A program made the translations under genes and the position numbers. A DNA stretch of 64,000 nt from Thiobacillus denitrificans DSM 12475 (GTDB lineage: Bacteria; Pseudomonadota; Gammaproteobacteria; Burkholderiales; Thiobacillaceae): contig NZ_AQWL01000004.1 in NCBI RefSeq assembly GCF_000376425.1, positions 328,251 through 392,250 of the forward strand, in the 5' to 3' direction. The notes under the pieces were generated by a model. The model saw nothing but the letters and a program-made list of their open reading frames with translations, searched no databases and was not told the origin of the DNA. Shown here one piece after another: positions 49,834 through 57,718 of this stretch. Position 1 is the stretch's first letter, and each line of letters starts with the position of its first letter.

Positions 49834-50478
49834 TCAACGCAGCTCCCGCTGCGTCACCGCGCGTAGAAATTCGTTGCGCATCTGGTCGCTGGTCTGGAAG
49901 CAGCCGGTGAAGGCCTGGGTGACGACGCGCTCGTCGCCGCGCCGGTCCTCACCGAGCAGCAGACACAACTGTTCCGCTTCGATGATGCACGCCGCACCCT
50001 GCGCCTGGCCGTGCGTCACCAGCGCCTCGGCGATATCGCGCGTCATCCATTCCTGATAGGTGAAGCGATGGCCGATGGCATCGACCAGGCGCGCGATGCG
50101 CCCGAAGCCGTGCAGCCGGCCACCGGGAATGTAGGCCACGTGCGCGACGCCACGGAACGGCACCAGGTGATGCGGGCACACGCCGTGCACCGCGATGCCG
50201 CGCACCACCACCATGTCGTTGCGATCGTCGGCAAAGCCTTCGCCCAGCGCCTCGGCGGGAATCATCGCGTAGCCGCCGAGCAGCCGCTTCTGCCACAGCT
50301 CGCGCACACGTTGCGCGGTGCGTCCGGTGTGCACCGAATCCGGCTCGACCCCGCAGGCGACGAGCATGTCGTTCACCGCGCGCTCGAACGCGGCCGGATC
50401 GAATGCGCCGACTTGCGGAATGCCGAGGCTGCCGCTGCTGTGCGGGGCGTGGCTGTCGTGATCGCAGGCGTCGCTCAT
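49834..50478 (-). CDS. folE: GTP cyclohydrolase I
   Basis: A 214-residue FolE, first enzyme of tetrahydrofolate synthesis. Zinc ligands are seen in GVCPHHLVPF (Cys and His) and in AEQLCLLLGE (second Cys). GRLHGFGRIARLVDAIGHRFTYQEWMT is the pterin-fold signature. The C-terminal substrate region (DRRGDERVVTQAFTGCF) departs from the usual RGV...T.T..G form. The N-terminus has a His-rich leader of about 20 residues. It starts one base after the dienelactone-hydrolase-like gene ends. Confidence 0.9.
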   Translation of the reverse strand: MSDACDHDSHAPHSSGSLGIPQVGAFDPAAFERAVNDMLVACGVEPDSVHTGRTAQRVRELWQKRLLGGYAMIPAEALGEGFADDRNDMVVVRGIAVHGVCPHHLVPFRGVAHVAYIPGGRLHGFGRIARLVDAIGHRFTYQEWMTRDIAEALVTHGQAQGAACIIEAEQLCLLLGEDRRGDERVVTQAFTGCFQTSDQMRNEFLRAVTQRELR

Positions 50479-50479
50479 C

Positions 50480-51262
50480 TTATTTCAGCGTCGCCTTCAG
50501 GAACTCCAGCGTCCGCGTCCACGAATCTTTGTCGGCCGCGTTGTCGTATTTGAGCGGCAGCCCGAATTGCGCGGCGTAACTGTCGGCCTCGCGGTTGGTG
50601 AAAGTATGCTTCACGCCAGGATAGGTCACCAGCATGTAATCCGCCTTGGCGTTGTCCATTTCGGTCTTGAACGCCTCGACCTGCTCGGGCGGTACGATCG
50701 GATCGGCCTCGCCGTGGAAGATACGGAGCTTGGCCTTGATGTCGCCCGGCTTGACTGCCACGTCGGTCGCCAGCACGCCGTGGTAGCTGACCACCGCCTT
50801 CAGCGGCTCGCCCGCACGCGCCATGTTGAGCACCACGCCGCCGCCAAAGCAGTAACCGAGCGCGGCCAGTTCGCCCTTCTTCACATTGGGCTGCTTGTCG
50901 AGGAATTTCTCGGCCGCCTGAAACCGGGCCAGCGCCAGCGGCGGATTCTTGTTCACGCTGCCGGCAAGCGCGCCTGCCTCCTGCGGGTTGTCGGCAATCT
51001 GCCCGTTGCCGTACATGTCGACCACCAGTGCGACGTAGCCCTCTGCTGCCAGCATGCGTGCGCGCTTCCTGGCGTAATCGTTGGCGCCCCACCACTCCGG
51101 CACCACCAGCACGCCGGCGCGCCTGCCTTTATTGGCATCGTCAAACGCCAGATAGCCTTTCATGACGGTATCGCCCGCCTTGTAGCTGACATCCTTGCCG
51201 ACCACGGCGGCGAGAGCGGATGAGGTGAAAAACAATAATGACAGGGCAAGCGCGGTTTTCAT
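50480..51262 (-). CDS. Exported dienelactone hydrolase family protein
   Basis: A 260-residue alpha/beta hydrolase with a signal peptide (MKTALALSLLFFTSSALA). The catalytic triad is Cys in GYCFGGGVVLN, Asp in GEADPIVPPEQ and His in PGVKHTF, the DLH pattern with Cys nucleophile. The mature enzyme should be periplasmic. The natural ester or lactone substrate is unknown. The start at 51262 has a GGAGA ribosome binding site. Longer in-frame starts lack a signal peptide. Confidence 0.9.
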   Translation of the reverse strand: MKTALALSLLFFTSSALAAVVGKDVSYKAGDTVMKGYLAFDDANKGRRAGVLVVPEWWGANDYARKRARMLAAEGYVALVVDMYGNGQIADNPQEAGALAGSVNKNPPLALARFQAAEKFLDKQPNVKKGELAALGYCFGGGVVLNMARAGEPLKAVVSYHGVLATDVAVKPGDIKAKLRIFHGEADPIVPPEQVEAFKTEMDNAKADYMLVTYPGVKHTFTNREADSYAAQFGLPLKYDNAADKDSWTRTLEFLKATLK

Positions 51263-51432
51263 GGGCGTCTCCGGATCGAGGGATGGGTTGATCGACCCAA
51301 AAGCATACCGCGCTCGCGCATGCAATAACAACCGCGCACGAACAGCGGCCATGTGCGCCTGCGGTTTGCGGTTTGCGGTTTGGTTCGCAGGCACAGCGGT
51401 AAACTTGCAGGCTCTTCACTCACCGCCCCGCC

Positions 51433-52236
51433 ATGACCGATCCCATCCGCCTTGCCAAACGCGTCGCCGAGCTTCGCGCCTGCTCGCGCCGCGAAGCCGA
51501 ACAAATCATCGCCGGTGGCTGGGTGCGGGTGGACGGCGTCGTGATCGAAGAGCCGCAATTCCGGGTGGCCGATCAGCGCATCGAAATCGACCCGCAGGCC
51601 GACTTCACCCAAACCCAGGCCGTCACCCTGCTGCTGCACAAACCGCCCGGCTATCGGCACCCAGTCGACGGCACGGACGATGAAGCCGCGCCGGCATCGC
51701 ACGCGCATCAACTGCTCACTGCCGCCGCCTGGTGGGCCGAAGACGCCTCCGGCATCCGCCCGCTGAAAAAGCATTTCGCCGGGCTGAGCTTATGTGTGCC
51801 GCTGGAAACTGCCGCCAGCGGACTGGTCGTCTTCACCCAGGACTGGCGCGTGGCGCGCAAACTGACCGAGGATGCCGCCACGCTGGAACACGAAGTCATC
51901 GTCGAAGTCGCGGGTGAACTCATCCCGCACGGGCTCAAGCGACTGAATCAGGGCATCCCCTTCCACCCGCAAGGGGCAGGTCGTGGTTGCAAAGACGCTA
52001 AAATGCCAACAACCACGCTCAATGGCCGCACCCCGCCTGCCATCAAGGTCAGCTGGCAAAACGAGAACCGCTTGCGGGTGGCGTTGAAGGGCGCCCAAAT
52101 CGGGCAAATCGCGCACCTGTGCGAAACCGTTGGACTGCGTGTGGTGTCGATGAAACGTATCCGCCTCGGTCGCGTACCGTTGGCGCGACTGCCGCCCGGC
52201 CAGTGGCGCTATCTGTACCCCGGCGAGCGGTTTTGA
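51433..52236 (+). CDS. S4-domain RNA-binding protein, pseudouridine synthase-like (RluF group), altered active site
   Basis: A 267-residue protein with an N-terminal S4 domain (about 5-50; LAKRVAELRACSRREAEQII) and an RsuA/RluF-type pseudouridine synthase fold beginning LLLHKPPGY. The catalytic loop, normally GRLD-x-x-(S/T)-x-GL, reads VPLETAASGLVVFTQD, so the catalytic Asp is Glu and the preceding Arg is Pro. KRIRLGRVPLARLPPGQWRYL is the normal C-terminal block. It may bind rRNA without modifying it, or use Glu. It is divergent from the dienelactone hydrolase gene. Confidence 0.85.
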   Translation: MTDPIRLAKRVAELRACSRREAEQIIAGGWVRVDGVVIEEPQFRVADQRIEIDPQADFTQTQAVTLLLHKPPGYRHPVDGTDDEAAPASHAHQLLTAAAWWAEDASGIRPLKKHFAGLSLCVPLETAASGLVVFTQDWRVARKLTEDAATLEHEVIVEVAGELIPHGLKRLNQGIPFHPQGAGRGCKDAKMPTTTLNGRTPPAIKVSWQNENRLRVALKGAQIGQIAHLCETVGLRVVSMKRIRLGRVPLARLPPGQWRYLYPGERF

Positions 52237-52306
52237 GAGCGGCGCGCGGGCGCCTGGGCAGCCGCTGCGTCGCGTCTCGATTGCACGAGCCGTCCCGGCG
52301 AACCCG

Positions 52307-52639
52307 TCAGCCGGTACTCCAGGCGCGCGGACGCTTCATTCCCGCGATTTTGCACGCCTGCTGGACATAGCCGTAAGCGAACAACCTGAAAAGCGCATTG
52401 CGCGCATCGGCCCCCATGCGCTGCGACAGGTGCTTGATCACATAACGGGCATCGGGGGCGATCTGGTTCTCTTCGTAGAATTCGCGCATGAAGCGGATGA
52501 CGTCCCAATGCGCGTCCGTGAGCTTGACATTCTCTTTTTGCGCGAAATATTCAGCGAGGGCTTCGCTCCATTCGCCGGGCTCGACCAGGTAACCTTCTTC
52601 ATCCAGATTCGGCAAGTTCAGTGTTGCTGCTGCTTCCAT
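52307..52639 (-). CDS. DsrC/TusE-family sulfur-carrier-like protein
   Basis: A 110-residue protein of the DsrC family (LDEEGYLVEPGEWSEALAEYFA, LTDAHWDVIRFMREFYEENQIAPDARYVIKHL). DsrC proteins carry sulfur on a C-terminal Cys arm. Here the only Cys is Cys96 in QQACKIAGM, at the inner (CysB) position. The protein ends in RPRAWSTG with no penultimate Cys. It therefore cannot form the usual Cys-Cys trisulfide and may be a regulator or paralogue. A GGAGG ribosome binding site precedes the ATG. No dsrAB is in the window. Confidence 0.9.
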   Translation of the reverse strand: MEAAATLNLPNLDEEGYLVEPGEWSEALAEYFAQKENVKLTDAHWDVIRFMREFYEENQIAPDARYVIKHLSQRMGADARNALFRLFAYGYVQQACKIAGMKRPRAWSTG

Positions 52640-52707
52640 CGTTCAACCTCCTTGGAAATACCCGGCCAATAAGCCAGGCAGGCCAGAAAACGGGTGATTT
52701 CAGAATC

Positions 52708-53277
52708 TCAGGCAAGCGCAGGGACGAGTCCCAGCATGACCAGCATCACCCACACGACAAGACCGAGCGCCGTAACCGTATAGGCGATGTCGAAAGCGAC
52801 CAGCTCTTCTCCGATCTTGAGAATGCTGCCCGCCCCGCGGAAAATCAGCACGACCGAACCCACCACGCCCAGGGCGACCATCGCCATGATCAAGATGATC
52901 TGATCGGAGAAAAGCACCAGCGACGAGAGCCAGAGCGGCACCGGCGCGACTGCGGCGAGCATGAAGGCATCGTGATAATTACTGTCGATCCCCTTGCTGT
53001 TGGCCACCGACTTGATCGCCCAAGCCATGAACGGAACGCTGGCCAGCTCGGCGATCAGGAAGAAGAGCGCGGCGATGCTCCACGCCTGGCCCGTGGTATC
53101 GGGAAACAGGGCGGCGCCCAGATGCTGACCGGCATACTCCAGCATCAATGGCGGGATCAGCGAAAATGGCACCACCAGCAGGACGAACAGCTTGATGGCG
53201 GAGGGCTGTATGCGCGCGAACGCATTCCATCCTTCGGGTGACGAAACGAATAATTTGTGAACAGGCAGGATACTCAT
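52708..53277 (-). CDS. Yip1-domain membrane protein
   Basis: A 189-residue integral membrane protein with five helices (about 28-45, 65-90, 103-120, 124-147 and 165-187). The layout and the N-terminal soluble segment PEGWNAFARI fit the bacterial Yip1 family, whose function is unknown. A strong AGAGGAG site precedes the ATG at 53277. It is divergent from a MarR regulator with 164 bases between them, and is probably its target. Confidence 0.82.
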   Translation of the reverse strand: MSILPVHKLFVSSPEGWNAFARIQPSAIKLFVLLVVPFSLIPPLMLEYAGQHLGAALFPDTTGQAWSIAALFFLIAELASVPFMAWAIKSVANSKGIDSNYHDAFMLAAVAPVPLWLSSLVLFSDQIILIMAMVALGVVGSVVLIFRGAGSILKIGEELVAFDIAYTVTALGLVVWVMLVMLGLVPALA

Positions 53278-53385
53278 GTGAATCTCCTCTTTTCGAATGC
53301 GGCCTCTGGACATGCATGACGGGATTCCCGATCGGCGCCGCAACGAAAGTGGCGACAATGCCGCGCAACCATCACGATTTATTTG

Positions 53386-53400
53386 TATCACAACATGATA
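53386..53400. promoter_or_regulatory. Candidate MarR operator between the Yip1 and MarR genes
   Basis: The palindrome TATCA-CAACA-TGATA lies in the only AT-rich part of the divergent region, 42 bases before the MarR start. Its size and symmetry suit a MarR dimer. Confidence 0.45.
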
Positions 53401-53441
53401 TAAAAGCCAACAAAAATCCACTTAAGACACAATCAAATCCA

Positions 53442-53879
53442 ATGTCCCCCCTTCCCCTCAGCAAAAGCGACTTCGAGACGCTCTCCCATTTCCGTCATCA
53501 GCTCCGGCGCTTCCTGCGTTTCAGCGAGGAAGCGACGCGCCGGCATGGCGTCACCCATCTTCAGTACCAGCTGCTGCTGCACATACGCGGATTTCCGGAT
53601 CGCGAGTGGGCTACCGTCGGCGAATTGGCGGAGCGTCTGCAGGCCCATCACCATGGTGTGGTTTCGCTGATCTCGCGGTGCGAAAAACTTGGGCTGGTAC
53701 AGCGCCAGGTGGGGCGTAACGACCGGCGCGCGGTGGAGGTGCACTTGACCGCCAGGGGAAACGATGTGCTGAATGCACTCGCAGGCCAGCACCGCGACGA
53801 GTTGCTCAAACTGCAAGGCATCTTCCGTGTGCCTGGAGCGGAGGAACTGGACGCCGGAGAAAGGAACAGCCAGCGCTGA
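53442..53879 (+). CDS. MarR-family transcriptional regulator
   Basis: A 145-residue winged helix-turn-helix regulator. The recognition helix region is WATVGELAERLQAHHHGVVSLISRCEKLGLV and the wing is RQVGRNDRRAVEVHLTARG, both typical MarR sequence. The ATG at 53442 gives the family's usual N-terminal dimerisation helix. There is no strong ribosome binding site. It probably controls itself and the divergent Yip1 gene through the palindrome at 53386-53400. The ligand is unknown. Confidence 0.88.
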   Translation: MSPLPLSKSDFETLSHFRHQLRRFLRFSEEATRRHGVTHLQYQLLLHIRGFPDREWATVGELAERLQAHHHGVVSLISRCEKLGLVQRQVGRNDRRAVEVHLTARGNDVLNALAGQHRDELLKLQGIFRVPGAEELDAGERNSQR

Positions 53880-53957
53880 TCTATCGGTCGTCCACACGAC
53901 GCCAGCGGAACCCGGAGCAGCGCAGGAAGGTGTTGCCGCGCAGCCGTTGTCCGCCCG

Positions 53958-55136
53958 CTACCCGGTCAGAAACAATTCCAGCAGGTCGTTCAGGAAACGC
54001 TGGCCCTGCAAGGTCGGTTTGAGGTGGCTCGCAGCGGTCTCCATCAAGCCCCGCGCTTGCGCCTGTTCGAGCGCAGGCGCGCAAATGAACAGCGGCAAGC
54101 CGGTGCGCGCTTCAAACAGCGCAGCCGGGACGCCATCATTGAGCCGCAGGGCGTTCATCATGAACTCGAATGGCAGGTCGCTGCGCGTGAGCGAACGGAC
54201 GTCGGTAATGTGGCGGTCCTGCCGGACCGCGTCCATGTACTGCTGCGGATGCCTGGTGCGCATCTGGCGCACGATGCGGTCGTGAAAACTCAGCTTGGAA
54301 TGCGCACCGGCGCCGATGCCGAGGTAGTCGCCGAACTGCCAGTAATTAAGATTGTGGCGGCTGGCGTGATGCGGCCGCGCATAGGCCGAGGTTTCGTAAT
54401 GCACCATGCCGGCCTCATTCAGCCTGGCCTCGATCGCCAGCTGCATGTCGGCGGCGAGGTCGTCGTCCGGCAGGTTCGGCGGCGGCGTATGGCCGAACGG
54501 CGTGTTGGGTTCAAGTGTGAGGTGGTAGGCCGACAGATGCGGCGGGCGGAAGGCGAGCGCGATGTCGAGATCGGCCCGGGCCTCGGCCAGCGTTTGCCCC
54601 GGCAGGGCGAACATCAGATCGAGATTGAAAGTGTCGAAATGGATGGCGGCCAGCTCGGCGGCGCGGCGGGCGTCATCGCCGTCGTGAATGCGCCCCAGCG
54701 CCTGCAGATGGCGCGGATTGAAACTCTGGATGCCGAGCGAGACCCGGGTCACGCCGGCCTCGCGAAACCCAGCGAACCGAGCCGCTTCCACCGTGCCGGG
54801 ATTGGCTTCGAGGGTGATTTCCGCGTTCGGCAGCAGCGGCATCAGCGTGCGCACGGCGGTCAGGATGCGGTCGATTCCCTCAGCTGAAAACAGACTGGGG
54901 GTGCCGCCGCCGAAGAACACCGTGTGGATTTTGCGTCCCCAGACATCGGGCAGCGCACGCTCCAGGTCAAGCAGCAGCGCGTCGATGTATGCGGTTTCTG
55001 GAATGCCTTGCGCCGCGTGCGAATTGAAGTCGCAATACGGGCATTTTTTCACGCACCATGGCAAATGAATGTAGAGCGACAGCGGCGGCTGGACCCTCAG
55101 GCCGCTGCCGGCAAACCGGATGACGGATTCAGCCAA
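53958..55136 (-). CDS. hemW: Radical SAM heme chaperone HemW
   Basis: A 392-residue radical SAM protein. The [4Fe-4S] motif is CVKKCPYC (about residues 28-35), followed by FFGGGTPSLFSAEGIDRIL and the HemW_C domain. HemW binds heme and inserts it into respiratory proteins, and is often mislabelled as HemN. The phrase HLPWCVKKCPYCDFNSH, without the extra Cys of HemN, supports HemW. It overlaps the end of rdgB by eight bases, as in many betaproteobacteria. Confidence 0.95.
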   Translation of the reverse strand: MAESVIRFAGSGLRVQPPLSLYIHLPWCVKKCPYCDFNSHAAQGIPETAYIDALLLDLERALPDVWGRKIHTVFFGGGTPSLFSAEGIDRILTAVRTLMPLLPNAEITLEANPGTVEAARFAGFREAGVTRVSLGIQSFNPRHLQALGRIHDGDDARRAAELAAIHFDTFNLDLMFALPGQTLAEARADLDIALAFRPPHLSAYHLTLEPNTPFGHTPPPNLPDDDLAADMQLAIEARLNEAGMVHYETSAYARPHHASRHNLNYWQFGDYLGIGAGAHSKLSFHDRIVRQMRTRHPQQYMDAVRQDRHITDVRSLTRSDLPFEFMMNALRLNDGVPAALFEARTGLPLFICAPALEQAQARGLMETAASHLKPTLQGQRFLNDLLELFLTG

Positions 55137-55719
55137 GCCGCTTCAGCTTGTCGGCCAGTTCGCGCAAGGCCTGGCCGCGATGCGACATGGCGTTCTTCTC
55201 GTCCTCGCCGAGCTCGGCGCCGGTTTTTCCAAACTGGGGGACGAGAAAATAAGGGTCGTAGCCGAAGCCGTTCTCGCCGCGCGGCGTGTCGATGATTTCT
55301 CCGAACCAGCGGCCCTCGGCGATCAGCGGCTCGGGGTCGTCAGCGTAGCGCACCAGCACCATCACGCAATAATAGTGCGCGCGGCGGTTGGACTGGCCCG
55401 CGAGGGCGGCGACGAGCTTTTCATTGTTGCGCGCATCGGATTTCGGCTCGCCGGCGTAGCGTGCGGAATACACGCCCGGCGCGCCGTTGAGCGCCTCGAC
55501 GCAGATGCCGGAGTCGTCGGCCAGCGCAGGCAGGCCGGTGTGCGCGCTGGCATGGCGCGCCTTGGCGAGGCAGTTCTCGACGAAGGTGACGTGCGGCTCG
55601 GGGCATTCGGGGACGCCGAAATCGGACTGTGGCGCGGCGGAAATGTCGAGCGGCTCGAGAATGCGCGCGATCTCGCGCAGCTTGCCGGCGTTGCCTGAGG
55701 CGATGACGATTTTTTCCAT
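55129..55719 (-). CDS. rdgB: XTP/dITP pyrophosphatase
   Basis: A 196-residue Ham1/RdgB enzyme that removes non-canonical purine nucleotides. Signatures are IVIASGNAGKLREI, TFVENCLAKARHA, ALADDSGICVEAL, GENGFGYDPYF and the C-terminal MSHRGQAL. It is translationally linked to hemW downstream. A palindromic repeat separates it from rph. Confidence 0.96.
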   Translation of the reverse strand: MEKIVIASGNAGKLREIARILEPLDISAAPQSDFGVPECPEPHVTFVENCLAKARHASAHTGLPALADDSGICVEALNGAPGVYSARYAGEPKSDARNNEKLVAALAGQSNRRAHYYCVMVLVRYADDPEPLIAEGRWFGEIIDTPRGENGFGYDPYFLVPQFGKTGAELGEDEKNAMSHRGQALRELADKLKRLG

Positions 55720-55750
55720 GGGCTTCCTTTGGGTTTTTTATCTGCCAAGG

Positions 55751-55804
55751 AACGCGAAGGAACGCGAAGTTAAAACCAGGTTCTTCTTCGCGATTCTTCG
55801 CGTT
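55751..55804. repeat. REP-like palindrome, copy 2
   Basis: AACGCGAAGGAACGCGAAG at 55751-55769 pairs with CTTCGCGATTCTTCGCGTT at 55786-55804 (17 of 19 positions). It sits between the end of rph and the start of rdgB and shares the CGCGAAGGA core with the copies at 44360 and 59639. Confidence 0.7.
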
Positions 55805-55830
55805 CTTTATGCCCTTCGGGTATTCGCGGA

Positions 55831-56562
55831 TCAATCCGCTTGTAACGCCGCCTGCTGCGAAGCGCTGATCTGGGCGATGCCGGCGGTCGCGAGGTCGAGC
55901 AGCGCCTCGAGGGTGGCTCGCGAAAACGGCGTGCCTTCGGCGGTACCCTGCACTTCGACGATGCCGCCGCTGCCGGTCATCACCACGTTCATGTCGGTGT
56001 CGCAGTCGAAGTCTTCCTCGTAATCGAGATCGAGCACCGGCTGGCCCTGATAGACGCCGACCGAGACGGCGGCGATGCTGCCGGTAAGCGGGGTTTCGGC
56101 GAGCTTGCCGTCGCGCAGCAAGCCGGCGATGGCATCGGCCACCGCGACATAGGCGCCACAGACGCTGGCGCAGCGGGTACCGCCGTCGGCCTGCAATACA
56201 TCGCAGTCGATATGCAGGGTGCGTTCGCCTAGCTTCTTCAGGTCGACCACCGCGCGCAGGCTGCGCCCGATCAGCCGCTGGATTTCCTGGGTGCGTCCGG
56301 ACTGCTTGCCGCGCGCGGCTTCGCGGTCGCTGCGGGTGTGGGTGGAACGCGGCAGCATGCCGTACTCGGCCGTCACCCAGCCCTCGCCGCTGCCTTTTTT
56401 ATGCGGCGGCAGCTTGTCGAGCACGCTGGCAGTGCACAGGACGCGGGTGTCGCCTATGGCGACGAGCACCGAGCCTTCGGCGTGCTTGGTGAACCGGCGC
56501 GTGAAGGAAAGGGCTCGCAGCGCATCGGGCGCACGACCGCTGGGGCGGGAAATCGGGGGCAT
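55831..56562 (-). CDS. rph: Ribonuclease PH
   Basis: A 243-residue phosphorolytic exoribonuclease that trims tRNA 3' ends. Signatures are [55 protein letters not shown] and [17 protein letters not shown]. The start at 56562 gives the standard N-terminus. Longer in-frame starts would run into the phosphatase gene. It is 73 bases downstream of the PP2C gene in the same direction. Confidence 0.96.
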   Translation of the reverse strand: MPPISRPSGRAPDALRALSFTRRFTKHAEGSVLVAIGDTRVLCTASVLDKLPPHKKGSGEGWVTAEYGMLPRSTHTRSDREAARGKQSGRTQEIQRLIGRSLRAVVDLKKLGERTLHIDCDVLQADGGTRCASVCGAYVAVADAIAGLLRDGKLAETPLTGSIAAVSVGVYQGQPVLDLDYEEDFDCDTDMNVVMTGSGGIVEVQGTAEGTPFSRATLEALLDLATAGIAQISASQQAALQAD

Positions 56563-56635
56563 GGCGGACAATCGGGACGAAAAGCGCAATTTTACCGCGG
56601 CGCGCGTGCCCGCGCCCACCCGGAGCGTGCGCCGC

Positions 56636-57544
56636 CTATTTGGCGGAAATTTTCTGGATGGCCTGCTGGATTTCGGCAATGGCGCGCTCGATCTCGTCAT
56701 CCGACACCGCCGGCGTGCCGGGCACGGGGCGTAGCGCGTTGATCTGCGTGGTGACGCCGCCATCCGGCAGCGCCAGGGTGGAGATCGAATCCTTGCTCGG
56801 CATGCGCGCCTCGCCCCAGGTCATGGCGATCAGGCTGAGATTGTCGCCGTGCGCGCCGCCACGGAATTCGGCATGGTCCATCAGGTGACGCACCGCGTCT
56901 TCGAGCGTATAGGCATGCAGCAGGGCCGACACTTCGGGGATGCTGATCATGCCCCAGATGCCGTCGGTGCACAGCAGCATGCTGTCGGCGTCGTGCAGCG
57001 GGACCGGCGCATTGCACTCCACCTGCGGCGCGACATAGCCGCCCAGGCAGTTGGACACCTTGTTGCGCTCCGGATGGTTACCCGCCTCTTCCTCGCTGAT
57101 GATGCCGTCGCGCACCAGCTGGGCGACGGCAGTGTGGTCTTCGGTGCGCGCGATCAGACTGCCGTCGCTGAACAGGTACAGCCGCGAATCGCCCACATGC
57201 GCCCAGTACGCGGTGTTGTCCTGCACCACGGCAGCAACGCAGGTGGTATGGGGGATTTCCAGCAGATCCTGTTCGACTGCGTAATCGTTGATGGCGAAAT
57301 GCGCGCGCGTGGTCACCTCGGCCAGGAAAGCCATCGGGTCGGCCAGGCGCGGCCTGGCCATTTTCTGGAACTGTTCGGTCAGCGTCTGCACTGCAATCTG
57401 CGCCGCGATCTCGCCATGCATGTGGCCGCCCATGCCGTCGGCCACCACCATCAGCAGCGCATCGCGGCTGTAGGAGTAGGCAACCCGGTCCTGGTTGTTT
57501 TTGCGCCCGCCCTGACGGGATGCCTGGTAGATGGTGAATTTCAT
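56636..57544 (-). CDS. PP2C-family protein phosphatase
   Basis: A 302-residue PPM/PP2C Ser/Thr phosphatase. The metal-binding motifs are present: NNQDRVAYS (motif 1), [13 protein letters not shown] (motif 2), [14 protein letters not shown] (motif 5/6), [10 protein letters not shown] (motif 8) and [10 protein letters not shown] (motif 11). A 60-residue tail ends in a helical segment. It pairs with the Ser/Thr kinase encoded just upstream, so the two should act as an on/off switch on shared substrates. They are now separated by a 160-bp inserted element. Confidence 0.94.
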   Translation of the reverse strand: MKFTIYQASRQGGRKNNQDRVAYSYSRDALLMVVADGMGGHMHGEIAAQIAVQTLTEQFQKMARPRLADPMAFLAEVTTRAHFAINDYAVEQDLLEIPHTTCVAAVVQDNTAYWAHVGDSRLYLFSDGSLIARTEDHTAVAQLVRDGIISEEEAGNHPERNKVSNCLGGYVAPQVECNAPVPLHDADSMLLCTDGIWGMISIPEVSALLHAYTLEDAVRHLMDHAEFRGGAHGDNLSLIAMTWGEARMPSKDSISTLALPDGGVTTQINALRPVPGTPAVSDDEIERAIAEIQQAIQKISAK

Positions 57545-57558
57545 GGTGCGCAGTCTAG

Positions 57559-57718
57559 GAGTCAGTCGGACTTATGGGATCGAAGCGAAAATTCGGCCGG
57601 GTGAGAACGGATTTTGCCGATTTTGCCGGTCAACAGTCATCCTATTGATCGGGAAAGCGGCGAAATATGGACCGCCCAGGCGGATTTGCAGGCGGTTCAT
57701 CATAAGTCCGACAGGCCC
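57559..57718. mobile_element. MITE-like 160-bp element with terminal inverted repeats and CTAG duplication
   Basis: The left end GAGTCAGTCGGACTTATG (57559-57576) and the right end, read from the other strand, GGGCCTGTCGGACTTATG (57718-57701) match at 15 of 18 positions. Both ends are flanked by CTAG (57555-57558 and 57719-57722), a likely 4-bp target-site duplication. There is no coding capacity inside. The right CTAG contains the TAG stop codon of the kinase gene, so insertion was exactly at that stop. Confidence 0.75.

Noticed and set aside
52307-52312. TGA after STG in the DsrC-like gene considered as selenocysteine or lost Cys codon
   Set aside because: No SECIS-like evidence is visible, and RAWSTG makes a plausible natural C-terminus.
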